From the NCBI GenBank assembly GCA_032718475.1, contig JAUCBJ010000261.1, positions 1-27,684 of the forward strand: a stretch of DNA of 27,684 bases, written 5' to 3'. How positions within the stretch are numbered: the first letter of the stretch is position 1; each line of letters begins with the position of its first letter. Source of the DNA: Nemertoderma westbladi. Taxonomy: Eukaryota; Xenacoelomorpha; Nemertodermatida; Nemertodermatidae. The notes beneath the pieces were generated by a model that made no database searches, had not been told where the DNA came from, and saw only the letters and a program-made list of their open reading frames with translations. Shown piece after piece: positions 10,535 through 20,648 of this stretch. Both the position numbers and the translations under genes were made by a program.

Positions 10535-11646
10535 CACCACGTCGAAGGCCGCGCGTGTTCAGTATTTTTACTGATCATAAGCCCTTAACTGGAGCCTTCT
10601 CCAGCTCCGTAGACCGCTCACCTCGCCAAACTCGACACTTCTCCTTCATCGCAGAGTTCTCCATGGACGTCTGCCATGTCAGTGGGAAGGACAATGTTGT
10701 CGCTGATACGCTTTCCCGTACATCGATCTCCGCAGTACTATCCCCAACCGTCAACTTCTCCCAGCTCACAGCTGCCCAGGCTGCCGCCCCAGAGGAGATG
10801 GCCACTTACCGCACAGCAATAAGCGGCCTAAAACTTGTCGACACAAACTTCCGCGACTTCACCGTCCTCTGCGACATCTCTACCGGCATCGCCCGGCCCA
10901 TCGTACCATCTACCTGGACACAGAGGGTTTTCGACGCCCTCCATGGGCTCTCCCACCCCGCCACGAGGCCCTCCATCAAAGTGGTATCTTCCCGTTTTGT
11001 ATGGCACGGCCTTAGGCGGGACATTACGCGCTGGTGCCAAGAGTGCCACCCCTATCAAGCCTCCAAAGTCACGCGCCACACACGTGCCCTGCTCACTGAG
11101 CGCGCATCGCCCACCGCAAGGTTCTCCTGCCTCCACGTAGATATCGTGGGTCCCCTCCCACCCTCGGAAATCGCCATCTATCTCTTCACCATCATAGATC
11201 ACTTCACCAGGTGGCCGGAGGCGATCCCGATACAGAACTCGGAGACTGAGACGTGCGCACGCGCACTCCTACAGGGGTGGATCGCCCGATTCGGCATCCC
11301 GACGGACATCATGTCCGACCGTGGTCCACCATTTACCTCCAAACTGTGGGCGGAACTCAACTCCCTCCTCGGGATTACGGCCAACACCACCACTGCCTAC
11401 CACCCTCAAGCAAACGGGATGGCCGAACGGCTTCATCGCCAATTAAAGGCATCCCTCAAACCGCGCCTCTTGACATGCCGTTGGATGGATGAGCTGCCAC
11501 TAGTCCTCCTCGGCATCAGAACGGCGTGGCGGGAGGACCCCAGTACCACACCCGCCGAACTCGTCTATGGCGTGCCATTGCACGTTCCTGGGGAGTTCAT
11601 TCCCCCACTGTCTCGTTTGTCAACCCCTTCCTCAAACTTCGTCTGA
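10535..11646 (+). pseudogene. Gypsy RNase H end and integrase
   Basis: The frame resumes with FSIFTDHKPLTGA (RNase H) and GKDNVVADTLSR. It then has an integrase zinc-binding domain (HGLSHPATRPSIK ... WCQECHPYQ) and a core with D at 11140 (HVDIVGP), D at 11317 (SDRGPPF) and E at 11425 (NGMAERLH). The last two acidic residues are 35 residues apart, the standard DD35E spacing, so the integrase triad is intact. The frame stops at TGA 11644-11646, again where a CGA would restore the reading. Confidence 0.93.
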
Positions 11647-11936
11647 CAGCTCCAGGATGATATGCGCAACCTGAAACCACCCGTACCGAGTTCCATGGCA
11701 CACCCATCGACCGTGTCCCGCCAAACCTACAAGGCGCCGAGTTTGTTTATGTACGGCGCGACGGCCACAGAACTCCGTTACAACAACCCTATTCCGGGCC
11801 GTTACCCGTGGTTAAACCTGGACCCAAAACTTTTGAAATACAGGTCGGGCGACGATGAAACACAGTCTCGGTCGACCGCCTTAAAATCGCCCACAGCGTC
11901 GCGTCAACCGACATGCTCGCAATACCGCACAAATCA
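11647..11936 (+). pseudogene. Gypsy integrase C-terminal tail
   Basis: Pieces in two or three frames recall the C-terminal end of Gypsy integrases: QLQDDMRNLKPP right after the stop, then VYVRRDGHRTPL-like and KPGPKTFEIQVG-like segments, then SVDRLK. Each segment needs a frame change to connect. The tail ends at the minisatellite with no LTR, so the 3' end of the element has been lost. Confidence 0.75.
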
Positions 11937-12062
11937 GTAGTATTAACTGTCTAGGCATCAGGTACTACCGTAGTATTAACCGCCTAGGTATCAGGTACTA
12001 CCATAGTATTAACCGCCTAGGCATCATGTACTACCGTAGTATTAAACGCCTAGTTATCATGT
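11937..12062 (+). repeat. 33-bp minisatellite, distal block (about 4 units)
   Basis: The same 33-bp unit as at 6297-8132 resumes after the Gypsy block, in register with the left part. Its first unit (TAGTATTAACTGTCTAGGCA) matches the variant at about 7371. The last unit decays into unique DNA near 12062. Confidence 0.93.
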
Positions 12063-13425
12063 GCTCAATCCCAAGTTCCTTTGAATATCTGTTACAGGCT
12101 CATTATAGGTATTGCAGCTGTTACAGGTATACATATAACTGAGACACATTATAAAAATATTGATACATTTCTGACAACGCTTCAGTCCGACAAAATTCAT
12201 CAAACAGCAATGGTTGGGTGATGGTAGAACTGCACGCCTAGTTGTTCAAGCGTGGGTGTATACTTATTTGCCTTACATGTTTACTGGTAACTGCCAAGAG
12301 AGAGAATGCTTCAGTTTACCTCCGCCGCTTCACGTTGACCGGGAGTTGTTTTACCTAGGAATGAGAATGTAACATTATTTAGTGCGGTATGACGTAATAT
12401 ATTGTTTAAGTTTAAAAAAAAATGTATATGTTATAGACAGAAACCAATGAATTAATTATCTACTTGTCAAAGATTAATATCAATGATACAGTTAGTCAAG
12501 TAATGTAGTGTGGTATTATCCAAAATGTGATCTTTGAACTACTGAAAAATATTTTCCATTATCTCATATGATCATAATGTTTATGATGAACTACACATTA
12601 TATTACATGTACATAATACATTTATTTTTCTGACATGATAGCCACTTCATTATTCTTAAAGAATATTACAAACTTAGAATATTTCTACGAATATTACTTA
12701 CAAACAGGCGTCTAATATTCCTCCCTCACCATAGATAAACCTATTAAATATCAGATAAATATTACATACACTTCATGTAAATAGGTTGTGTGAGATAATG
12801 TTGCAATGGTATCTACACATATCTACAGTATATACTCATGTATATAATGTAATATAATAATGTAGTGTAATATATTTTATAAAGTGTCCTACTGAAACTT
12901 TTTCTCCCCTCAATTACCAGCTGTAATTGTGTTGCTTCAGTTTCTTTTACCTGTTATGTGCGCCTGTGCAGTTTTTATGTGTGTACAATCACGTAATATC
13001 CGTATCTCAGACGTATCTCACAACGAATTGTAACTTTTCAAATTTATTCAACATTGTCAGTGATTTTTTGAAAAATATTTTTTAGACAGAATTGCCGTTA
13101 AATAGCGCTAAATTTCGGAAAGAATAAGACTGCAAACCCCATCCATTAATACATAATAACACTTAATATATAATTTAAAGTACAAATGTTTCCATCGAAA
13201 TGTTTGAAAGACCTCTTTAATCAAGGAGCAGCGACTTACGAGTTAAATCTATAAAATTAGATTGTTCATAAATTGTAGGCGATGCTTGTCTGCTAGGACT
13301 ACAGATTGTGGTGCAATGGGTTAACGGATGCTACAGAAGTCTTGTGATTTGTCTCATTTTCTCCAATGACTGGGTATGTGTCGCGTGTCGGAGTGGAATA
13401 TGAGAGTAGCATCCAACCCCTGACA

Positions 13426-13446
13426 CCCCCCCCCCCCCCCCCCCCC
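13426..13446. repeat. Homopolymer of 21 C
   Basis: An uninterrupted C tract. It is the G-rich strand of a possible quadruplex on the minus strand. The length is likely to be unstable in sequencing and in vivo. Confidence 0.95.
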
Positions 13447-14631
13447 GCAATCTCGCCTCCTGCTTCAGGGTTTAGGCTAGATAGGGCAGCATATCATGAA
13501 ATGGTCTCAAATAATATTGTTAGCCAGTCTATTTTTCAGGAAAATATTAAAATATTTCATAAAAATGGGCTTTCAGCCATCATTCAAAATTCAGGAGCTA
13601 TCCATTATCAAAGGAGATATTTCGGGCATACCCACAAATCCTACGCAGTTTGTATATTTACTTTTAAACTCTACAGTATGTAGTAATAGAAGAAAATCAG
13701 TTCTAAACATTGATCCGTTGAACATGTAGTAATGTTGTCGTAGGTGTAGTGTACAGTATGTGTATGTACTGCAGGTAATATCCTCCTCTAGTAATATTGT
13801 GCGTTTTCATTGCTATATTAAATAACATCATACACATCTTAATTCTTAAAATCAATTGTAAATCATTGACTAAAACATTTATGAGTAGAACATATAATTA
13901 CACATGGTTTAGTTATTTAATTACTTAATAGTGAGCCAAATGCAGGGGGATATAATTATAAAATATAACGTGTGCCAAATAACGTTCTTTACTGAGGTCA
14001 ACCTTCACAGATAGTTCGATATTGATATACATGGGATATATATATTTTATACCAGTATACTGTATGTTTGTATGTTTACCAATCAGTATATTTTTTAAGT
14101 AAAAAGAATATCTTCGTTCGAACCGGCTTTACAAAGGTCTTCTTTACAAAGGCACAGTTACTCGTAAAGTAAAGTAAACTTTACTTACTACTTTATACCA
14201 CGATACAACACTACCAGCACGCGGCACACTCAACTGCCTAACCTGTTACACAGTTGTGTTACCAAGGCCTACTACTACTGTAGAAGTCTTCTGGTAGGCC
14301 TGTAGTGTTACACTACTGTTTACTGTTACACATCCTGCTATCAAACTATAAATACTAACTGTGTGTTGCAGCTAAAATACATGTCAGAGTCAATACTTCA
14401 ATAGCAGCAGCGCAGCAGCCAGCAGGTCTACCGGTATCTGTCTGTCTGTGGCTGTTGACAGTTGATGTGATCTGGTGATCGTGATGTAGTCGATGTAGTG
14501 TACCTTAGAAAAAGTGGAAATTTTAACGAAAATTGTTGTGTCCATGACCTCTGACCCTGATGATATATAATTTAAACAAACTGTCTGACTGTTGTGAAAT
14601 TTACTGTACTCAGTACTGCCTGACTGCCTGA

Positions 14632-14640
14632 GAGCCTGAC
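14632..14640. repeat. 9-bp target site duplication, left (GAGCCTGAC)
   Basis: GAGCCTGAC here is repeated exactly at 15233-15241, directly outside the two terminal inverted repeats of the element between them. Confidence 0.7.
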
Positions 14641-15232
14641 GGATACATGACCGAACGTAATCAGGATCGAATGTAACATAGTTATTTCGTATCGAACGTA
14701 ACTGCAATTATGTTACATTGGATCCTATAACTATGTTACATTCGATCTACAAATTACTAAGCTCGAATGTAACATTGCCATTTACAGATTTAAAGGAGCA
14801 GGTTACAGAGGCGTGTTGGGGGAACCAAAACAATAAACGAAAGTTAACAGATGTTACAAGATTATGCAGGTAACTTTTATTTAAAGGCTGAAAGGAGCAG
14901 GTTATAGAGGCGTGTTGGGGGAACCAAAACAATAAACGAAAGTTAACACATGTTACAAGATTGCAGGTCACTTAATCAGTTAATTGTGTCTTGGGTCTTT
15001 GTTTTGTACTCACCAACACCAGACTGTTTCTTCCTGTAAATAAACGAAGCATTTCATCGGTTAACTCCTGAAATCAAAACACAACTGAAATAAATGTATG
15101 TTACATTCGAGCTTAGTAATTTGTAGATCGAATGTAACATAGTTATAGGATCCAATGTAACATAATTGAGGTTACGTTCGATTCGTAAAAACTATGTTAC
15201 ATTCGATCCTGATTACGTTCGGTCTGTCACCC
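14641..15232. mobile_element. Mutator-like fold-back MITE (592 bp, non-autonomous)
   Basis: Long terminal inverted repeats (14641-14775 and 15098-15232, about 135 bp each, very similar apart from the outermost 8 or so bases) enclose a 322-bp centre with no coding capacity. A perfect 9-bp duplication flanks them. Long TIRs with a 9-bp duplication suit Mutator-like elements. Each TIR contains its own inverted pair: in the left TIR, 14665-14685 is the exact reverse complement of 14727-14747 (21 bp). The GAATGTAACATAG motif therefore occurs four times in alternating orientation. The family is inferred from structure only. Confidence 0.8.
14792..14977 (+). repeat. Two tandem 99-bp copies inside the fold-back element
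   Basis: AAAGGAGCAGGTTACAGAGG at 14792 recurs with few changes at 14891, each followed by GCGTGTTGGGGGAACC and ACAATAAACGAAAGTTAAC. A diverged third copy (AAAGGAGCAGGTTACAGTGA) lies at about 25953 in the EPS8 intron, so the unit belongs to a dispersed family. Confidence 0.88.
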
Positions 15233-15241
15233 GAGCCTGAC
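15233..15241. repeat. 9-bp target site duplication, right (GAGCCTGAC)
   Basis: Exact copy of 14632-14640 on the other side of the fold-back element. Confidence 0.7.
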
Positions 15242-15348
15242 CGGTATGATAAAAACGCATGCTGGCAGCTGGCATGATCAGATGCAATCAATGACCAGGT
15301 GGAAGTCGTTGGTCATTGAGAGAGAGAGATAGAGTACCAGAGTACCTC

Positions 15349-15507
15349 TTTTCAAAGTAGGGGTATCACATTTATTACTAACGGTGAACAGAGCCTTAAC
15401 GGAGAACTCACTAACGGAGGCCTAAATACTCGTTCGTGTCGCCCATTATGAGTTCTCCGTTAAGGCTCCGTTCACCGTTAGTAGTAATAAATGTGATACT
15501 TTGAAAA
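15349..15507. mobile_element. Hairpin MITE (about 159 bp)
   Basis: The left arm starts TTTTCAAAGTA and runs through TATCACATTTATTAC, TAACGGTGAAC and CCTTAACGGAGAACTCA. The right arm is its reverse complement, ending ATAAATGTGATACTTTGAAAA. Arms are about 60 bp with small indels, and the loop is about 40 bp. It codes for nothing. No clear target duplication was identified, so the superfamily is open. Confidence 0.8.
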
Positions 15508-15612
15508 TGATGATAAAATTGCGTACACATGAGTGTTGTTATGGTTGCTTTATGCTTAGTACTACTGTATGTAGGGTAAAACGAACTTATATCCTGCAAG
15601 GCCTGAAGTATA

Positions 15613-15628
15613 GGAAGGATCTAAGTTC
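15613..15628 (+). repeat. 16-bp direct repeat, copy 1 (GGAAGGATCTAAGTTC)
   Basis: The exact 16-mer recurs at 19008-19023. A nearby ACGAACTTATATCCT (about 15580) is its near reverse complement. The copies bracket the transposase remnant, the LINE remnant and both GC-rich repeats, so they may mark element ends or an older repeat family. Confidence 0.6.
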
Positions 15629-15630
15629 GT

Positions 15631-16080
15631 ATCAGCCTCTTACCACATTGTCAAACACTTCCTGGTGTTAAGGTGTTAGTAGGTGACAATTTAGGAAGTC
15701 ACTTCTCTCTGAAGGTGATTCTTGCATGTGGGGAGAATAACATCAAGTTCGTTGCATTGCCACCGAATGCATCCCATATCATGCAACCCCTAGACGTTGC
15801 TTGCTTCCGAACACTCAAGAGAGTTTGGCGTGATATTTTAAATACTTGGAGGCGGGAGAGTCGGTCTCGCGGGACAATACCAAAGAAAGAACCAATACCC
15901 AGCGCTCCTCAAGAGGTTATGTCTGAGTGTGGTGGCTGATAAGCCACATCTCCTAGTCGCTGGGTTTAAAGGCAGTGGGTTATATCCCAATAATAAGCAG
16001 AAAGCTCTGAGTCATATTCCTCGGAGAAGGGTGGCAAGTGGTGCACCAGGCCCTGGAGACCCTATTGAAAAGTTTTACAT
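15631..16080 (+). pseudogene. pogo/Tigger-like DDE transposase, 3' fragment, frameshifted
   Basis: The reading starts after a stop at 15622-15624 and gives PGVKVLVGDNLGSHFSLKV, then PPNASHIMQPLDVACF and LKRVWRDIL. These are the second and third acidic motifs of the DDE_1 (pogo/Tigger/jerky) transposase family. The Asp of VGDN (15685) and the Asp of QPLDV (15793) are 35 residues apart. The frame stops near 15937 (ECGG) and the expected continuation (LLVAGFKGSGLYPNNKQKAL) is in the next frame from about 15929. The DNA-binding N-terminus and first catalytic Asp are absent, so the copy is inactive. Confidence 0.88.
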
Positions 16081-16360
16081 GTACGCCGAGCACGTTCGGC
16101 GCAGCACTAGAACTTGCGCCGGGAGCTGGCGCAGAAATGTGCTACGCCGGGCAATGAGCCGGAAGGGTCGGCGCAGAGATGTGCTACGCCGGCGTAGCCG
16201 GCGGAGCACTGGCAATGGTAGAGATGCTGCGCTCGGCGCAGCAGGCGTCGAAATATTCCCGGCGTCGACGCTGCAGAAATTGACCCGGCGCCGGAGCAGG
16301 AATCAGCCCAGCACACCGGCGTATACATATTTGCCTGGCGCAGAAATCAGCCGAACCTAG
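16081..16360 (+). repeat. GC-rich degenerate repeat with GCCGG and GGCGCAGAAAT blocks
   Basis: Motifs such as TGGCGCAGAAATGTGCTACG (about 16127) and CGGCGCAGAGATGTGCTACG (about 16169) recur with GCCGG cores every 20-45 bp, in strong contrast to the AT-rich surroundings. The transposase-side frame stays open through it but reads low-complexity Arg-rich sequence, so it is probably not part of the protein. A related array in the opposite orientation lies at 18772-18945. Confidence 0.65.
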
Positions 16361-16866
16361 CACCAGGCAGACAGTGAGACTGAGACAGCAGACACAGAGA
16401 CATGCGTTCATCAGACCAACAGCACAGCAACACAATAACAACTGTCCATGCAGGAGGCAGAAAGGACAGAAGGAAACTCACACTGCAGCACTGGCTGACT
16501 GCAACTGGTCATTTATTTACGTAATTAACCTTATGCTGTTATGCAGTAGGCAAGTAGGCTATCACAGTTCCAGCTATCAGCTGATCAGTCATTATTGCTA
16601 TTGGTCATAGTCCGTTTATTTATTTACATAATATTGCTGTATTCGTATTGTATAAGCTATATTTATATTATATTATTTGGATGGAGACACCGCTGTCATA
16701 GAAGCGTATAAATAAAACTGCACATATATATAATAAAACAGGCAGACAGAATGAAGTTGAACAGTGAAGAAAACAAAACGACTTACTGACTTATACTATG
16801 GCACTATCTGACTATTGATAATGAAACAATTTATTACCGACACACATGTGTAACCATTGGAAATTG
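16361..16866. other. Unassigned AT-rich spacer before the LINE remnant
   Basis: No gene, inverted repeat or RNA feature seen. Short open frames here lack similarity to anything I recognise. Confidence 0.5.
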
Positions 16867-17590
16867 CAGTTCAATGACTACAAGTGCAAGGTCATGCATA
16901 CATCTATGTTCTAGAAATCCCCAAGCAACGTTTTACACAATGAATGGACGGACACTTTTATCGGCAACCGAGGAACGTGATTTTGGAATTACATTTACAC
17001 CAGACTTGTCCTTCACAGCATCACAGCTCACTGCACAAAGACTGCAGCCCGCGCCATGCGAGTCGTACATTTAATACGAAGAACTTTTATACATATTTGG
17101 AAGCTCCGATGTTTACCCTCTGACCCTGGCAGCCTGTTATCAAATCCCTTGTTCGGCCTCTCCTTGAATACGACACAGTTGTTTGTTCGCCATTCATCCG
17201 ACATGATAAATATTGAACGTCTTGAACAAGTACAACACCGTGCAGCCGTGTGGTCACTCGCCTTGTACAGTCTGACAGTTGTACTATCGCTGGCTGAGTT
17301 GTCATATGAAAACCGACTACTTGCACTCAAACTACCGATATTAATATATCGCCGTGTACTAGCCGACCTTATAACAACATACAAGTTTATCAACGGGATT
17401 GACAAATTTGAGCAAAGTAATTTCTTCCAGTTTGTTCCTAACTCCACCAATGCTAACACGCAACAACTTTGCAGACAGCGTTGTAAACATTTGGAATCCT
17501 TTACCTGTTAACCATTACCGGAAAGTGTTGTTAATGCACGTAATACCCTTGGCAGCTTGGTACTCCATGATTGAGCATATTCAAAAATAG
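16867..17590 (+). pseudogene. Non-LTR retrotransposon ORF2, C-terminal remnant (CR1/L2-like)
   Basis: Three frames together recall the region after the RT catalytic core in CR1/L2-type LINEs. Frame one has ARSCIHLCSRNPQATFYTMN and LLSATEERDFGITFTPDLSF. Frame two has IERLEQVQHRAAVW, LSYENRLLALKLPILIYRR and ADLITTYKFINGID. Frame three has NNFADSVVNIWNPLPV, near the protein end. At least two frameshifts separate them. The 5' end is missing, as is common for LINE insertions. No endonuclease or FADD-type catalytic motif remains. Confidence 0.85.
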
Positions 17591-18771
17591 ACTAGACTGC
17601 GAAATGTCCTTTAAAATGAATATATAGTGATACTGCTGTGCGCCAAGTGGCAGTAGCGAAAGCGATATCTTTCGGATACAACGATATCTTCATTAAAATC
17701 TAGCTACAGTACCTATTATTTTCATTTTTTCAATCCCAATAAACTTTTTTTGTGTTAAATTTTAAAATAGTGATTTTTTATGTTTAATTGTTTTCCTATC
17801 TTTTGTAGTTACTTTACTTTGCGCGTTTTATTTCAGCAGTAATATTTTACTTATGCGACATACTGTACCTACGGTACCAAATTTATGTTCCGTATAATAC
17901 GTATTGTTGTGTTGTATCCTATAGAGTATTGTAAAATCGTCCCTTATTAATATGTTTGCCTTTAGTACTGTATGTTGTTGAAGCCCTTGAACCTACTGTA
18001 AGTATGCTTTGCCGGTTTTTAATTTAATTTTTCTGTAATTTCATTTTTTTTTTAATAATTGACATGCACCAACTGTAAGTACTGTAAATAAACTATAATT
18101 GTAAATATTTTACTAATTTTACCTGAATACCATTATCCGTATTTTTCTTACAATAGTACATACGCTTATTAGCGTACTTTGCAGATATTTTTTATTTTAT
18201 ACTACTGTACTCTGTACGTGTACGTACATGTGCAAAAATTAATATTTTATTGTTATTCTGGCGATATTAATAAACATAACACAGTAACATACAGCTAGTC
18301 ATTATTCATTCAGACGTACCGTATCTGTAGCAGACGTATACCGGACCACAGTACGTAGTATGTTATGTAGTAAAGTAGAACGTAGTACATAAATACAAGG
18401 ACTAGGCCTACTGAAGTAGTCTTTAATATTCTTTCTATAATTCATATTGTAACATTTGAGTAATTTCAAAAAATGTACACTTTACTTGACGACAAAAATT
18501 TACATGCAGTGTTTCTTAAGTAGTTGTTTCGTAATGTTACACTTTTGGAATAAAACAACTCACCTACTGTACTTGTTGCATTTGTCTTTATTAAGGTTTT
18601 CCGTCTCTGTATCCTTATTTTCATTTCACCCACCCACAACTTTCGTTCGTTTAAGTAACAACTCGGATTAGTGCAGCTGCAGTATTATAGATAACCGAAT
18701 AAACTACAGGTACTGTACAGTATAACAGGCAGATTTTATGTTTTATACCAGTCAGCCCGGTGCAGCTTTGA
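17591..18771. other. AT-rich noncoding DNA, possibly LINE 3' UTR then spacer
   Basis: The first 100 bp (GATATCTTTCGGATAC and GATATCTTCATT) may be the LINE 3' end. The rest is AT-rich with many TACTGTA/GTAC words and no supported gene. Confidence 0.5.
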
Positions 18772-18945
18772 AGAGCCGGTGGAAGATTTTTCACCCGGCG
18801 CAGCATTTTGCATTGCACAGAGCCGGCGCAGGATTTTTGCACCCGGCGTGGTTTTACACAGAGCCGGCGCAGGATTTTTTGCACCCGGCGTGGTTTTGCT
18901 CAGAGCCGGCGCAGGATTTTTGGCACCCGGCGCCGCGTTCGGCGC
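18772..18945. repeat. GC-rich minisatellite, four units of 41-47 bp
   Basis: AGAGCCGG starts units at 18772, 18819, 18860 and 18902. Each continues with GCGCAGGATTTTT and CACCCGGCGTGG-like blocks. The two middle units are nearly identical. Read on the minus strand, the right flank resembles the transposase-side flank at 16060: TAAAACTTTTCAATAGGG at 18952-18969 is the exact reverse complement of 16060-16077. Confidence 0.88.
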
Positions 18946-19007
18946 AGAAAATAAAACTTTTCAATAGGGCCTGGAGAGGTGGAAGGTTTGCTAAACCAGG
19001 CCGTATG

Positions 19008-19075
19008 GGAAGGATCTAAGTTCACCCAAGATCTACGTTCGTTCGTCAGGATCTAAGGTGTTCTAGGATCTAAAG
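19008..19075 (+). repeat. Short AGGATCTAAG-type repeats, including copy 2 of the 16-mer
   Basis: GGAAGGATCTAAGTTC (19008-19023) matches 15613-15628. It is followed by AGATCTACGTTCG, AGGATCTAAGGTG and AGGATCTAAAGCC within 55 bp, a degenerate tandem series. Confidence 0.6.
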
Positions 19076-19950
19076 CCGGGGAACCACTATGTAGGTCTGT
19101 AGGTACAGAGGTACGGTACTACAGTACTAAGGCTAAGGTACGTACACCATGAGCCGTAATAGTCTGTCTGTCTGTTGACACGGCGCCCCCTCGGCGTTCA
19201 AGATTGCAAGAACAGAAGAAGTATCCTTCGCTGTCTGGCTGTAGGCCTGTAGGCTGTAACGCTGTAGGCCATTATTTACTGTATTATATTTAATAAATAA
19301 ACAATATTCTGGAACAATTTGTTTATGTATGAATTTAATACCGGTAGCTAGGCTATGTAATAGACTGACTGACTGATAGAGATGTAATAAATAGAGATGT
19401 TTAGAACTGTAGAAGAGCTGGGCGCTTACGTAAAGACGATAAATTTTACTATAATGGAGGTGGTTATAACAACAAACAAATGAATATGAATGAATACTGG
19501 AATAGGCTACTTCTGTACTTGAGCCTAACACTGGAATCTAGTTGGACATTTAGTTTACCCTTTACACGCCATTGTAGAATGAAAAGAGTTAAAGCGGCAG
19601 CAGCTACATCATTGGTTAAAAATCTTCAATGTTTGTCACTTAATTAAAGCAGCCAGACGATATGCAGATATTTTGATGTTATGAATTATGATCAAGCCGA
19701 GTTTTTGTTACGCAACAGATTCATTCTGGCAGTCTGGGAAGACTTTAAGGAACAACAGTTTGCAATGATTGATGGTTGTCTCTTTGACTTCCTGAAGAAG
19801 TTCCTCGGCCTCTGGCTGGCAGGCTGGCCTCCCTAGAAACGCCTTGAATCGCAAAGTTCTACTCATGCATCATGTGCGACATGACTCTGTTAACAGAGGA
19901 TATAGTGAAAACCGGTCTTTCAAAAACTTGTTGATGTGGAAGTGGAGGCA
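19076..19950. other. Noncoding DNA with a short uncertain open frame near 19648-19836
   Basis: Most of this stretch shows nothing. A 62-codon open segment (19648-19833, stop at 19834) has an ATG at 19681 and reads MNYDQAEFLLRNRF then AVWEDFKEQQFAMIDGCLFD. It has coding-like composition but no family I recognise. A further stretch just before the next transposon (VDVEVEA at about 19930-19950) is continued in sense by TEVEDEFYSSL on the far side. The transposon may therefore have landed in older coding or pseudogene sequence. Confidence 0.35.
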
Positions 19951-20315
19951 CTAGTGTGTTATAGGTACACCCCCCCTCAAATTTTTTTTACTAGCTAGTT
20001 TTTGCTTTTTCTTTTTATGAACATGTTCTAGAACATGTTAGCTATTAAAAAAAAATATATAGGCCTATCCTATATATGTTCTAGAAAAAATATTTTTTGT
20101 TCTAGAACAATTTAACAAAAAAATTAAAAATATTAATGTACTATTTTTAATTTTTAATAATGTTCTAGAACATGTCAGCTATTCAGAACTAGAAAAAAAA
20201 GTTCTAGAACAAATAGTTTTTGTTCCATAACAGTTCAAAAAATCGAAATTTTTTTTTTTATTTTATTTAGAATTTGTTTCATATAATTTTTAATCATTGC
20301 TGGCAAGATGGGTTC

Positions 20316-20325
20316 GGGGGGGGGG
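20316..20325. repeat. Homopolymer of 10 G
   Basis: GGGGGGGGGG between TTC and TAGCTAG inside the TTCTAGAA transposon. Confidence 0.9.
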
Positions 20326-20648
20326 TAGCTAGTATTTTTTTAATAGCCATTTAAAATTAAAAAATTAACTGTATTGAGGTCATTATAATATTCAGAAATT
20401 AATGATATGCTTAGAATACGTATCTGCGTATACAGGTACTGTATAATGTTTATTATTTAGCAGACAGCGGGTAATATTTTCTGATCAAATCCAACAGAGC
20501 AAAATTGCACTTTCCTCACACATTAAGTTCTTACACAATTCCTCTATACTCAAATCAGTCATTATTTACGTGTAAGCAATCTTGGTTGTAGAAATTCGAA
20601 TATGCTAGAAAATTCAATTTCCTTGACATCAAATAAAACACAACTAAA

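Larger units (their letters stand above)
8133..11936 (+). mobile_element. Degenerate Ty3/Gypsy retrotransposon inserted in the minisatellite
   Basis: A 3.8-kb GC-richer block interrupts the 33-bp array. The array resumes in phase at 11937 with a possible 4-bp target duplication: GCAG at 8129-8132 and GTAG at 11937-11940, one mismatch. The domain order gag, protease, RT, RNase H, integrase is that of Ty3/Gypsy. The reading frame changes at least five times and has in-frame stops, so the copy is dead. No LTR pair is visible: the left 193 bp up to a primer-binding-like site could be LTR remains, but the right end passes from the integrase C-terminus to the array with no LTR. Confidence 0.93.
12063..14640. 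other. AT-rich intergenic DNA, no gene seen
   Basis: No open frame with coding character appears on either strand. It holds a pure C run (13426-13446), a short perfect hairpin around AGTAAAGTAAACTTTACT (about 14170-14187), and an AGGCCTAC/GTAGGCCT pair near 14275 and 14294. GTAC-rich words are frequent. It ends with the 9-bp target duplication of the next element. Confidence 0.6.

Noticed and set aside
13366-13729. Overlapping frames with a proline run
   Set aside because: The prolines come from a 21-C homopolymer, and the rest has no coding character.
14390-14971. Minus-strand frames around the fold-back element
   Set aside because: They overlap the TIR and the 99-bp repeats, so their repeated peptide simply reflects DNA repeats.
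16107-16441. Minus-strand Cys-rich frames
   Set aside because: Shadows of the GC-rich GCCGG repeat, with low-complexity Cys/Ser/Ala and no conserved pattern.
19133-19531. 132-codon minus-strand frame
   Set aside because: Ser/Tyr/Leu-rich composition typical of random AT-rich DNA, with no recognisable domain.
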